Source: Dehalobacterium sp040766325
GTDB taxonomy: Bacteria; Bacillota; Dehalobacteriia; Dehalobacteriales; Dehalobacteriaceae
DNA length: 64,000 bases
Direction: 5' to 3'
Assembly: GCA_040766325.1 (NCBI GenBank)
Contig: JAXGQR010000010.1
Span: 1-64,000 of the forward strand
The first letter of the stretch is position 1; each line of letters begins with the position of its first letter. Position numbers and translations under genes: made by a program. Below the pieces are notes generated by a model, which ran no database searches, was not told the origin of the DNA, and saw only the letters and a list, made by a program, of their open reading frames with translations. Below are positions 1 to 8,254 of this stretch, one piece after another.

Positions 1-144
1 TCCCAATACAAATCTCTCCGCAAAGATGGCTCTCTACTCCATCTTTTTCGCACGGGAAGTTTGGGTTCGGCCGTTTAGTCAGTAGATTTCTTAGATAAGT
101 GCTGAATGGCCGAAACTTTGGGAAACTGAAATCTTTCATTGAAT
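1..144. other. Intergenic sequence downstream of pilC with two possible RNA hairpins
   Basis: There is no credible ORF here. On the minus strand, the direction of pilC transcription, two stems can be drawn. One pairs a GGCC-containing arm near 64-74 with one near 107-117, with a small CCC bulge. The other is an 8-bp perfect stem (AAAGATGG/CCATCTTT) at about 23-49. Neither is followed by a clear T-run, so a simple terminator is not supported. A prepilin gene often follows pilC and could lie beyond the window edge; the structures could then belong to its leader. Function is unknown. Confidence 0.35.
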
Positions 145-1359
145 TTAAATCGTAGATCCTGATGTGATATCCAGAATCGGCAACATCATGGCAATAATCA
201 TAAAACCTAGGACTACGCCCAGTCCCACAATTAAGAGGGGTTCCACCAAAGATGCCAGTCGATCCAATCGGGTATCCACTTCTCGGTCATAAAAGACAGC
301 AACCTTTTCCAGCATGGAATCTAAGGCACCACTTTCCTCCCCTACCGCAATCATATTAACCACCATAGAAGGAAACACCGTGGAATATTTTAAAGGCTCG
401 GCAATGCCTTTCCCTTTGAGAATACTTTCCTTAGCCATGTCCACTTCTCGGGAAACAGCCATATTCCCTACGGTGCGCTGGACAGTTCCTAATGCTTCCA
501 CAATCGGAACACCGGAGCGGAGCATACTTCCCAAGGTGCGGGAAAAGCGACTGACGATTAGTATTTTTATTAATTCGCCAAAAATGGGCATTTTTAATAA
601 AAATAGGTCAAATGCTTCCCGGATATTTTTTTTCTTGAAGGCCTGTTTGGTACCAAAATAAAGGCCAACTAAAAACAAAAGGATGAGATACCAAAAATTC
701 TTCATAAAATCACTGGCGCCGAGCACGATGCGGGTGACTAGAGGAAGCTCCGCCCCATTTTCTATCAGCATACCTACTAACATAGGAATAATAAAAATCA
801 ACATAATGGACATACCCAAAATCGCCACAATAAGAATGACGATGGGATAAGTCATAGAAGATTTTATTTTTTCCCGGATGTCATGCTCACGTTCATAGTT
901 AATGGCCAAACGTTCCATTACCTCATCAATGGTACCGCTTAACTCACCAGTTTCCACCATATTGACAAATATCTCCGGAAAAACCTTGGGATAAGGGCGC
1001 AGGGACTGAGCTAAAGAATTACCCTCTTCCAAATGGGCCACTGCTTCCTGTAAGGCATCCTTCAACATCCCTTTTTCCGTTTGATCCTGGATAATTCTTA
1101 TACAGTTGACAAGGGGCACACCGGCATTCATTAAGGTGGACATTTGTCGGCAAAACATAGCCAAATCTTTTGCTTTAACGGATTTTTCCAGTTTAGGCAG
1201 GTTGATATTAAAATTTCGCACCGTTTTTTCTGCTACTTCCACGATAAAATAATCCCGTTTGCGTAATTCTTCCACCACAATGCGTTCATTTTCTGCTTCC
1301 ATGGTGCCGGAAAGCACTCTTCCACTCATATCCCGCACCTTATAAGCGTATTCCGCCAT
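145..1359 (-). CDS. pilC: Type IV pilus assembly platform protein PilC (GspF family)
   Basis: The 404-residue product is the inner-membrane platform protein that links the PilB/PilT motor ATPases to pilus extension and retraction. Two T2SSF domains are visible, about residues 65-190 and 270-393, each with the conserved pattern (FCRQMSTLMNAGVPLV and FSRTLGSMLRSGVPIVEAL). Three hydrophobic segments lie near 170-197, 222-240 and 373-395. It is the last gene of a pilB-pilT-pilC run. Length matches the family's usual 400 residues. The start ATG follows a G-rich site. A type II secretion F protein is the alternative, but the pilT neighbour favours pili. Confidence 0.93.
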   Translation of the reverse strand: MAEYAYKVRDMSGRVLSGTMEAENERIVVEELRKRDYFIVEVAEKTVRNFNINLPKLEKSVKAKDLAMFCRQMSTLMNAGVPLVNCIRIIQDQTEKGMLKDALQEAVAHLEEGNSLAQSLRPYPKVFPEIFVNMVETGELSGTIDEVMERLAINYEREHDIREKIKSSMTYPIVILIVAILGMSIMLIFIIPMLVGMLIENGAELPLVTRIVLGASDFMKNFWYLILLFLVGLYFGTKQAFKKKNIREAFDLFLLKMPIFGELIKILIVSRFSRTLGSMLRSGVPIVEALGTVQRTVGNMAVSREVDMAKESILKGKGIAEPLKYSTVFPSMVVNMIAVGEESGALDSMLEKVAVFYDREVDTRLDRLASLVEPLLIVGLGVVLGFMIIAMMLPILDITSGSTI

Positions 1360-1491
1360 GGTTTCCCCACCCCGTCTATTCCTTTACATCAAAAAAATTT
1401 TAAGCCTCCTGGGCTCAGTAATATATTCGACTAGATAAGATTAATTCCTGCATTAAATTACACATTTTACATTAATATTCCGGGAGACCGA

Positions 1492-2529
1492 TTAAGATTG
1501 GAAATTAATATTTTGTGCTAATGCTTCTTTCATGAGAATTGTCCCGTCTTGAATCATCTTTCTTAAAGTGGAGTCCAGGCTTTGCATGCCGTATTGCCCT
1601 CCTGTCTGAATCATGGAATTCAGTTGATGTGTTTTTCCTTCCCGTATCAGATTGCGTACAGCCGGCGTACCGATCAATATTTCTGTTGCGGCAATACGTC
1701 CGGTATTATCGGCCCGTTTTAAAAGAGTTTGAGAAATAACCCCCTGAATGGTGGCTGCTAATTGTACGCGAATCTGTTGTTGCTGGTGCGGAGGAAAAAC
1801 ATCAATGATTCTTTCGACCGTCTGAGCAGCACTGGAGGTATGGAGAGTGGTTAAAACTAAATGACCCGTTTCCGCAGCGGTTACGGCAATAGCAATCGTT
1901 TCCGGATCACGCATTTCTCCCACTAAAATCACATCCGGGTCCTCCCTAAGACCTGCGCGCAGTGCATCTGAAAAAGAATTGGTATCGGTGCCGATTTCCC
2001 TTTGGTTAACGATACAATTCTTATGTTTGTGAAGAAACTCAATTGGATCCTCTAAGGTGAGAATATGTTTTTTGAATTCTTTGTTTACTAAATCAATCAT
2101 CGAGGCTAGAGTAGTAGACTTACCACTTCCTGTAGGTCCTGTCACCAACACCAACCCTCGGGGTCTCCGGGCAAGCTCGCCGATCACTGGAGGAAGATTT
2201 AATTCTTCCAGGCTCACGATCTCCGAGTTGATGATACGGATGGCCGCAGTTAAACTATTTCGCTGTTTAAAGACATTAACACGGAAACGACCTATTCCGG
2301 GGATGCCATAAGCAAAGTCCACCTGTCCCTTAGCGCTCATCTCTTCGGACAATCGTGAGCTAAGCATTTCCCGGCATAAACTTTCCGTATCCTCAGGCAT
2401 AAGTTTTTTCCATTCTTCTTGAGGGTGCAGATCCCCCAGTAAGCGAAAAACAGGCGGCCGCCCGGCAGTCAAGTGTACGTCGGATGCTTTCATTTCAATG
2501 GCTGTCAATAATATTTCTTTGATATCCAT
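1492..2529 (-). CDS. pilT: Twitching-motility / pilus retraction ATPase PilT
   Basis: This 345-residue hexameric ATPase powers pilus retraction. Walker A (GPTGSGKST) lies at residues 131-139 and Walker B (VILVGEMRD) near 200, followed by the His box (TGHLVLTTLHT). The PilT-specific C-terminal motif appears as AVRNLIREGKTHQ; it separates retraction ATPases from PilB-type extension ATPases. The gene sits 18 bp downstream of pilB and 132 bp upstream of pilC. A strong AGGAGG lies about 13 nt before the ATG, rather long spacing. No alternative in-frame start is better placed. Confidence 0.95.
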   Translation of the reverse strand: MDIKEILLTAIEMKASDVHLTAGRPPVFRLLGDLHPQEEWKKLMPEDTESLCREMLSSRLSEEMSAKGQVDFAYGIPGIGRFRVNVFKQRNSLTAAIRIINSEIVSLEELNLPPVIGELARRPRGLVLVTGPTGSGKSTTLASMIDLVNKEFKKHILTLEDPIEFLHKHKNCIVNQREIGTDTNSFSDALRAGLREDPDVILVGEMRDPETIAIAVTAAETGHLVLTTLHTSSAAQTVERIIDVFPPHQQQQIRVQLAATIQGVISQTLLKRADNTGRIAATEILIGTPAVRNLIREGKTHQLNSMIQTGGQYGMQSLDSTLRKMIQDGTILMKEALAQNINFQS

Positions 2530-2547
2530 AAATTAATATGTTCCTCC

Positions 2548-4245
2548 TTAAAGTCCGGGGGTAGCTACACGCATAACTTCATCAATGGTTGTCAAACCAA
2601 GTAAGGCCTTTTGGATACCATCCTGGGTTAAGGAGAGCATCCCTTCCTCTTTGGCAGATTGGAAGATTTCATTTGCGGGAGCCCGGGCAAGAATCAGCTG
2701 TTGCTGACTCTCTCTTATCGGCAGCAGCTCCTGGATGGCCATCCTCCCTCGATATCCGGTAAAGCTGCATTGGGGACACCCTGCGCCTCGGTAGAGGGTT
2801 ATGGCTTCATCCGGCTCTATCCCGATAAATTTTCTTTCCATAGCATGCTCTTCTAATTCATAAGATTCCTTACATAGGGGACAGATTAAGCGAACCAAAC
2901 GTTGGGCCATCACGCCAATTACGGTGGAGGCTACCAAAAATGGCTCGATCCCCATATCTATCAGTCGGGGTAGAGCTCCAGCGGCATCGTTGGTGTGAAG
3001 TGTCGTCAAAACCAGATGTCCGGTGGTGGCAGCTCTGATCGCAATACTGGCCGTTTCTCCGTCCCGGATCTCACCGACCAAAAGAATATCCGGATCCTGA
3101 CGCAGAATTGCTCTAAGACCGCTTGCAAAGGAAAGCCCTGCTTTATCATTAACCCTGATTTGGTTGATTCCTTCCAAAACATATTCCACCGGATCTTCAA
3201 TGGTCATAATATTTTTTTCCGGAGTGTTGATTTCCGACATGGTGGAATATAAGGTGGTGGTTTTTCCTGAACCAGTGGGACCAGTAATGACAATAATGCC
3301 ATAGGAACGATGAACCATCTTTCGATAAATAGGCAAAATATCTGGAGATAGTCCTAACTTGTCCAAGGTTACAATAACACCGCTTTTATCTAGTATGCGG
3401 ATTACCACTTTTTCTCCAAAAATTGTGGGAATGGTAGATACCCGTAAATCTACATCCTTTTGGGCAATTTTGACCTGGATTCTCCCATCCAGAGGGATTC
3501 TTTTTTCGGCTATATCCATATCTCCCATAATCTTAATCCGGGAAACTACTGAAGCATGGGATTGCTTGGGCAGGGCTAAAACATCCTTTAAAACACCGTC
3601 GATGCGGAAACGAATCAATAATTGCTCTGCCCGAGGCTCAATATGAATATCACTGGCTCGATCCTGAACAGCTTGCTTAATAATGGAATTTACAATCCGT
3701 ACTGTAGGAGCCTCAGCATTGGAGGACCCTACATTTTCATCTAAATCAAAGGTGGCTAAATTTGCCTGAGGTTGAACCTCAAATTCCAAAATAGCCTTAT
3801 TCACAAGATCTTGAAAACCAAATAGCTTTTTAATGGCATTATCAATATCTCGCTCCATGGCAATCAAGGGTACAATAGTAAGCCCAGTAGCCAAATGGAG
3901 GTCATCCAGCACCACCAGGTTTAAGGGATCAACCATAGCTACAAAAAGTTTCGCGCCTTCTTTTTTTACCGGCACTACCCGATGCTGTTTGATTAAAGTC
4001 TCCGGCACCAGTTTCGTTACATCGGGTCTTAGTACGATGCTTCCCAGTTTAATGGCATCCACATTCAATTGCTGGGTAAGAATTTGCATAATATTCTGTT
4101 CCGTGGCAAAACCATGGTCAACCAGTATCGTACCTAGTTGTTTCCCGGTACGTCTTTGAATTTTGAGGGCTTCTTGTAAGTTTTGATCAGTAATTATCCC
4201 GGCTTCTTTAAGCCATTCTCCAAGTTTCTTTTTTGTTCTGTCCAT
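2548..4245 (-). CDS. pilB: Type IV pilus extension ATPase PilB (GspE family)
   Basis: The 565-residue product drives pilin polymerisation. It has an N-terminal MshEN/T2SSE_N domain (about residues 1-150), then the ATPase core with Walker A (GPTGSGKT, 322-329), Asp box, Walker B (ILLVGEIRDGE) and His box. A zinc-binding tetracysteine follows (CPLC near the C-terminal third, then CPQC), as in PilB/GspE. The ORF is open another 34 codons upstream. I chose the ATG at 4245 because AAGGAG lies 6-7 nt before it and the protein then begins like family members (MDRTKKKLGEWL). Confidence 0.94.
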   Translation of the reverse strand: MDRTKKKLGEWLKEAGIITDQNLQEALKIQRRTGKQLGTILVDHGFATEQNIMQILTQQLNVDAIKLGSIVLRPDVTKLVPETLIKQHRVVPVKKEGAKLFVAMVDPLNLVVLDDLHLATGLTIVPLIAMERDIDNAIKKLFGFQDLVNKAILEFEVQPQANLATFDLDENVGSSNAEAPTVRIVNSIIKQAVQDRASDIHIEPRAEQLLIRFRIDGVLKDVLALPKQSHASVVSRIKIMGDMDIAEKRIPLDGRIQVKIAQKDVDLRVSTIPTIFGEKVVIRILDKSGVIVTLDKLGLSPDILPIYRKMVHRSYGIIVITGPTGSGKTTTLYSTMSEINTPEKNIMTIEDPVEYVLEGINQIRVNDKAGLSFASGLRAILRQDPDILLVGEIRDGETASIAIRAATTGHLVLTTLHTNDAAGALPRLIDMGIEPFLVASTVIGVMAQRLVRLICPLCKESYELEEHAMERKFIGIEPDEAITLYRGAGCPQCSFTGYRGRMAIQELLPIRESQQQLILARAPANEIFQSAKEEGMLSLTQDGIQKALLGLTTIDEVMRVATPGL

Positions 4246-4392
4246 GATGATTCTCCTTAGTTGATTTTTCTTCAGAACACAGATCTTAAGATTTTCGTTA
4301 AATGTATATACTTCTACTAGTTTCAATAACTTCCTGCAATATTTCACAAGATGCAGGAAAAGTTTGTTTTCTTTTTGATTCTCAAGAAGTTG

Positions 4393-4842
4393 CTAGCTGC
4401 TGAATTTTCGAGTTAGAACCTGCCAAAGGCTTTTCTGTTGTTCCTCTGTAAGCTTGTCTTCTATATCCTCTTTTTCCTTGCGCAATAATTCCAGTTGTTT
4501 AGCCAAGTTTTTGCTCTCTTCCCGGGATTTTTGCAGTTCTTGGATGATGGCTGAAAACATAAAAAATACTGTGGTTTTAAAATTGGCATCAATGCCTAAT
4601 CCACTGGTTAAGGTACGCTCCATCTCTAATCTTCTTTTTGCACCTTTGATGGTATATTGTTCATTGTAGAGGAGTTCTTTGATCTGAGAAAACATTTCGA
4701 TATTTTCTTCAGAATAACGTGCTCTTTGTCCTTTAGGACAATTTATCTTTAAAAAGTCATTAAACTCTTTTTCCCAATACCTTAAAGTGCTTACTTCTAC
4801 TTGCAGAATATTGCTGGCTTGATCAATAGTTAAAGCTTCCAC
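4393..4842 (-). CDS. MerR-like DNA-binding protein upstream of the pil genes
   Basis: This 149-residue protein has an N-terminal winged-helix MerR domain (residues 3-72; YWEKEF and RRLEMER are typical), then a helical segment at about 90-145 rich in Glu/Lys/Gln that should form a coiled coil for dimerisation. No cysteine or other effector site is evident, so the signal is unknown. It begins with GTG preceded by AAGGAGG. Its place directly upstream of pilB suggests it regulates the pilus operon or is simply its first gene. That role is inferred from position only. Confidence 0.8.
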   Translation of the reverse strand: MEALTIDQASNILQVEVSTLRYWEKEFNDFLKINCPKGQRARYSEENIEMFSQIKELLYNEQYTIKGAKRRLEMERTLTSGLGIDANFKTTVFFMFSAIIQELQKSREESKNLAKQLELLRKEKEDIEDKLTEEQQKSLWQVLTRKFSS

Positions 4843-4957
4843 CGAAATCCTCCTTTCCTTTTCTTATGTAAATAATTTTTTATAACTTGGTATATATTCC
4901 TCAAAAAATTAATTGATTTCCTTTACATTTAAGGAAATTAATACCGATTAATTTTGG

Positions 4958-4985
4958 ACAAAAAAAACGCCTGGCGGCGTTTTTA
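4958..4985 (-). terminator. Rho-independent terminator of aroE
   Basis: On the minus strand an ACGCC/GGCGT stem with a GCCA loop is followed by eight T residues. It lies 18 bp after the aroE stop and ends that transcript before the MerR-like gene. Confidence 0.85.
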
Positions 4986-5002
4986 GAGAAATTTTATCAT
5001 AA

Positions 5003-5857
5003 TCATTGTCTTTCTTTCAATTTTTTCTCCAGGACTGCTTTCATCACTTGAATGGGTGCTTCTGTACCTGTCCAAAGACGAAATGCTTCTGCACCCTGAT
5101 AGATTAACATGCCCAGTCCAGATAATGTGGCACAACCTTTTTCTTTTGCCTGCTTTAACAATAAGGTTTCCTGCGGGTGATAGATTATATCGGCGACCAA
5201 TTGATCCTTATGAAGGACATCTAAATATTCTGATAAGAGGGATTGGTTCGGAGGATACAGACCGACTGAAGTGGTATTAATAATAATCTGGGCACTGTAA
5301 ATTCTCTCCGTAAGATCCCTTTGGGAATAATCATAAACGGAGGATGTTCCACCCATACTATAAATCATTTCTTGAATATGTTTTGCGCGGTTAAGGGTAC
5401 GATTTAAGATCATAATTTCTTTTGCTCCTTGAAGTACCAAAGCGGCAGCAATAGCGCGAGCTGCCCCCCCCGCCCCTAAAAGAAAGATAGTTTTTCCTCG
5501 AGGGTCGCAGTGCCCTTCCTCTATTAATGAGCGAATAAAGCCTGATCCATCGGTATTGTAGCCCTTTAACTTCCCATTTTCTTGGACAATGACATTAACA
5601 GACTTAATTTTCTCAGCATAGGTGTCTAAATCATCTAATAATGGACTGACTCTTTCTTTATAAGGCAGGGTAATATTCACTCCTCTGGCATTCAGTACAC
5701 GTAATGATTCCACGGCTGATTTCAGATCTTCCGGAAGGATATCAAAGGGCAGATAAACATACTTCTTGTCCAAACCGGTTTCTTTCAAGGCGGCATTTTG
5801 CATGTAGGGTGACAATGAATGAGCAATGGGATGGCCAAAAACACCTAATAAGCGCAC
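5003..5857 (-). CDS. aroE: Shikimate dehydrogenase AroE
   Basis: It reduces 3-dehydroshikimate to shikimate with NADPH in aromatic amino acid biosynthesis. The 284-residue form begins at a GTG with GGAGG seven bases upstream; the longer ORF has no such site. The shikimate-binding region (HSLSPYMQN) is near residue 13, the catalytic lysine is in NITLPYK near residue 67, and the NADP-binding GAGGAA lies at 128-133. NRT, which recognises the NADP phosphate, follows. The C-terminal GMLIYQGAEAF is typical. The gene stands alone between two terminators; yqeG and aroE are also near neighbours in Bacillus. Confidence 0.95.
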   Translation of the reverse strand: MRLLGVFGHPIAHSLSPYMQNAALKETGLDKKYVYLPFDILPEDLKSAVESLRVLNARGVNITLPYKERVSPLLDDLDTYAEKIKSVNVIVQENGKLKGYNTDGSGFIRSLIEEGHCDPRGKTIFLLGAGGAARAIAAALVLQGAKEIMILNRTLNRAKHIQEMIYSMGGTSSVYDYSQRDLTERIYSAQIIINTTSVGLYPPNQSLLSEYLDVLHKDQLVADIIYHPQETLLLKQAKEKGCATLSGLGMLIYQGAEAFRLWTGTEAPIQVMKAVLEKKLKERQ

Positions 5858-5967
5858 GTTATTACCTCCTCTGTCCTTCAAATGGGAAAAATAAGCTTCT
5901 ACCAATCCATGGTTCCGGCATATCGCGAAACCTCTTGAATTTTTTGCAGTTAGAAATTCTCTTATTT

Positions 5968-6000
5968 AGAAAAAAAGAGCTAAATTTCAGCTCTTTTTTC
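5968..6000 (-). terminator. Terminator at the end of the polyamine operon
   Basis: The minus strand reads AAAAAAGAGCT, a short loop and AGCTCTTTTTTT. The stem contains the stop codon of the preceding 79-residue gene, so coding sequence and terminator overlap. Confidence 0.85.
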
Positions 6001-6219
6001 GGTACAAGGTTGCTCTTCCTCCTGAGAAAAATAAAGTTTTACCCGAATGCCCCCCTGGTCCCGGTACATACCCATATTGATTAGGTAGGCATCTTTTAGC
6101 TCCGGATGGTTGATTTTAATTTCTTCTATCCGGCTACGCACCTGCCTCAAAAACAAAGTGGCGTTAGTGGTCTTTTCGGCAGCAGGTAGAAACAAACTAA
6201 ATGTGTGGGTTGCTTTCAT
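5980..6219 (-). CDS. Conserved-looking 79-residue protein of unknown function
   Basis: I do not recognise this family. The ATG at 6219 follows a GGGGGA site at about 6 nt; a longer ORF reading exists but lacks a site. The product is soluble, mixed alpha/beta in appearance, with no signal peptide or membrane segment, and ends in a charged tail (EEEQPCTEKRAEI). It is the last gene of the polyamine/yqeG transcription unit, 64 bp after yqeG, and its stop codon lies inside the terminator stem. It appears to be a real gene because of its ribosome binding site and placement. Confidence 0.6.
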   Translation of the reverse strand: MKATHTFSLFLPAAEKTTNATLFLRQVRSRIEEIKINHPELKDAYLINMGMYRDQGGIRVKLYFSQEEEQPCTEKRAEI

Positions 6220-6283
6220 GTCTGATCCCCCAAATATGGTTTGTTTATATTTTGCCCTGAGGGTAAGTTCTTTAAACAACAGA

Positions 6284-6790
6284 TCATTCAGGTCTTTTTA
6301 CACCCGCTACTTTTAAAAAGATGCGTTCTAGACAACGATTCACCTTGGTACCGGCAAATTCCTTGGAATTAATGGGATTAACTAAAATAGTATAAAGACC
6401 GGTGCGATTTCCGCCCAAAATATCGGTAAAGATTTGATCTCCCACCACCACTGTTTCCGACTCTGTGGTTTTAAGGACCTCCATAGCTTTGCGATAACCG
6501 CTGCGTCGTGGTTTGGTCGCTCTGGCTACATAAGAAATACCTAATTTATGAGCTGCTTCCATCACCCGGGGTCCTTTGTTATTGGAAAGAAGACAGGCGG
6601 AAATACCAAACTGCTGCAGGTTATTAAACCAATGTATCATCTCATCTTTTATTTCCGGGTTGTTCCACTCTGTAATGGTATTATCCAAATCCAGTATCAT
6701 ACCTTTAATATTTCTTTGTGCCAGATCCTGCAAAGGAATCTCGAAAACTGATGTTGTCATCAAATCCGGAATAAAACATTTGGCTTTCAA
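6284..6790 (-). CDS. yqeG: YqeG-family HAD phosphatase
   Basis: This is a 168-residue member of the HAD IIIA phosphatase family. HAD motif I is DLDNT near residue 34, the Ser/Asn motif II is LLSNN, and motif III includes KPRRSGYRKAM with VVGDQIFTDI as the acidic motif IV. The physiological substrate of YqeG is not established. I chose the TTG at 6790: it is preceded by an AAAGGAGAGG site just after the stop of the upstream gene, and gives the usual family N-terminus. It is embedded in the polyamine operon and lies two genes before aroE, as in other Firmicutes. Confidence 0.88.
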   Translation of the reverse strand: MKAKCFIPDLMTTSVFEIPLQDLAQRNIKGMILDLDNTITEWNNPEIKDEMIHWFNNLQQFGISACLLSNNKGPRVMEAAHKLGISYVARATKPRRSGYRKAMEVLKTTESETVVVGDQIFTDILGGNRTGLYTILVNPINSKEFAGTKVNRCLERIFLKVAGVKRPE

Positions 6791-6807
6791 TAAAATTTCC
6801 CTCTCCT

Positions 6808-7065
6808 TTAGACGCTTTTCCAAACAATCCACTGAAACTTCTCCAGAAAAAGATCCTTAACAGCCATATATAAACTTGCGCTGGATGTTCTTTTTTGGTT
6901 AATTTCTTCCACTGAAATGGGAATAAATTGGTCCTTCATCCGTACAATCCAATGAGCCTTTTCCTGATCGAATTTTTCTATTGCAACATCCAAGCCGAAG
7001 GGTTGACTTTGTAATTCTTCAATGATTTGATTCATACTTTCCTGTATTACTTCTACTTTTTCCAT
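6808..7065 (-). CDS. Unknown 85-residue protein between the polyamine genes and yqeG
   Basis: The product is acidic at the N-terminus (EKVEVIQESMNQIIEELQ, likely helical) and otherwise amphipathic, with no recognised domain, signal peptide or metal motif. An AGGAGG site lies about 10 nt before the ATG. It is 43 bp after the decarboxylase gene and 17 bp before yqeG, so it should be co-transcribed with both. I cannot assign a function; position is the only clue. Confidence 0.6.
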   Translation of the reverse strand: MEKVEVIQESMNQIIEELQSQPFGLDVAIEKFDQEKAHWIVRMKDQFIPISVEEINQKRTSSASLYMAVKDLFLEKFQWIVWKSV

Positions 7066-7108
7066 GTAAATTTATTCCTCCTCAATTTTGACCGCTATAA
7101 CCTCATGT

Positions 7109-8251
7109 CTATGAGAGGCGATTTTTGAAATCATGATACCCAAATTGCTTTACTATTTTTAATCCATCCTCTTCATTAAAAACCGCAATGGAGGGCAGGT
7201 TAATGCCGTTAAAGGTATTGTTTTTTACCATGGTATAATGAGCCATATCACAAAACACCAAAGGATCTCCTGCTTTTAAGGGTTGGGGGAAGGAATAATC
7301 TCCAATGATATCCCCAGCTAGGCAAGTAGGCCCTCCTAAGCGATAGGTATAAGGAAACTCTCCTGGTAAACCACTACCGATGATATGCGGTCGATAGGGC
7401 ATCTCTAATACGTCCGGCATATGACAAGCAGCAGAGGTATCCAGAATCGCAATATCCAGATCATTATGCACAAAATCAAGAACTTGGGTCACCAAATAAC
7501 CGCAATTTAATACTACCGCTTCCCCCGGCTCTAAATAAACTTGTACCCCGTATTTTTCCTGAGCAAAATGAATTGAATCCTCTAAAGTTTGCAGGTCATA
7601 ATCTAGTCGGGTGATATGATGCCCTCCCCCCATGTTGAGCCATTTCATCCCCTTCATATAAGGACCAAATTTTTCATCAAACATTTTTAAAGTTCGCGCT
7701 AAAGCATCTGAGTTCTGTTCACAGAGGGTATGAAAATGAAGTCCTTCGATGCCTGGCAAAAATTCCGGCTCAAAATTATCCTGGGTGACCCCCAAACGGG
7801 AGCCGGGAGCGGCGGGATCATAAATCCCATGCTCCTGTTCCGAATATTCCGGGTTAACACGAAGACCGCAAGAAACAGTTCGGGATCCCTGCGCAACTAT
7901 ATCTTTAAATTTTCTCCATTGATGGAAAGAATTAAAGACAATATGATCACAGATTTGCATAACCTCATCAAATTCGTGCTCAAGAAATGCCGGGGAGTAT
8001 ATATGAACCTCCCCGCCCATTTTTTCATAAGCCAATTTAGCCTCAAACAGGCCACTAGCTGTTGTCCCATGAAGATATTTTTTTATTAAAGGATATTCAT
8101 AAAACATTGAGAACGCTTTTTGCGCCAAGAGAATCCGACATCCCGTACGCTGAGACAGACCCTGGAGGGTCTCCAAATTTTTTATCAGCAGTCTTTCATC
8201 CAGCAAATAACAAGGAGTGGGCACTTTTCTAAAATCAATTTCCCGGGTCAT
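7109..8251 (-). CDS. nspC: Carboxynorspermidine/carboxyspermidine decarboxylase
   Basis: This PLP enzyme of the alanine racemase fold (type III) removes the carboxyl group from carboxyspermidine (or carboxynorspermidine) to give the triamine. In the 380-residue product the PLP-binding lysine is in LLAQKAFSM near residue 46. The glycine-rich phosphate-binding segment GGGHHITR is near residue 208, and the C-terminal catalytic region contains LGGPTCLAGD. It starts 3 bp after the dehydrogenase gene, so translation is probably coupled. Given putrescine from the linked agmatinase, spermidine is the likely product. Diaminopimelate decarboxylase is less likely because of length and the adjacent partner. 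Confidence 0.9.
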   Translation of the reverse strand: MTREIDFRKVPTPCYLLDERLLIKNLETLQGLSQRTGCRILLAQKAFSMFYEYPLIKKYLHGTTASGLFEAKLAYEKMGGEVHIYSPAFLEHEFDEVMQICDHIVFNSFHQWRKFKDIVAQGSRTVSCGLRVNPEYSEQEHGIYDPAAPGSRLGVTQDNFEPEFLPGIEGLHFHTLCEQNSDALARTLKMFDEKFGPYMKGMKWLNMGGGHHITRLDYDLQTLEDSIHFAQEKYGVQVYLEPGEAVVLNCGYLVTQVLDFVHNDLDIAILDTSAACHMPDVLEMPYRPHIIGSGLPGEFPYTYRLGGPTCLAGDIIGDYSFPQPLKAGDPLVFCDMAHYTMVKNNTFNGINLPSIAVFNEEDGLKIVKQFGYHDFKNRLS

Positions 8252-8254
8252 ATT

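Noticed and set aside
1..144. Cyclic di-GMP riboswitch before a pilin gene
   Set aside because: The conserved GEMM core and tetraloop-receptor sequences are not present on either strand.
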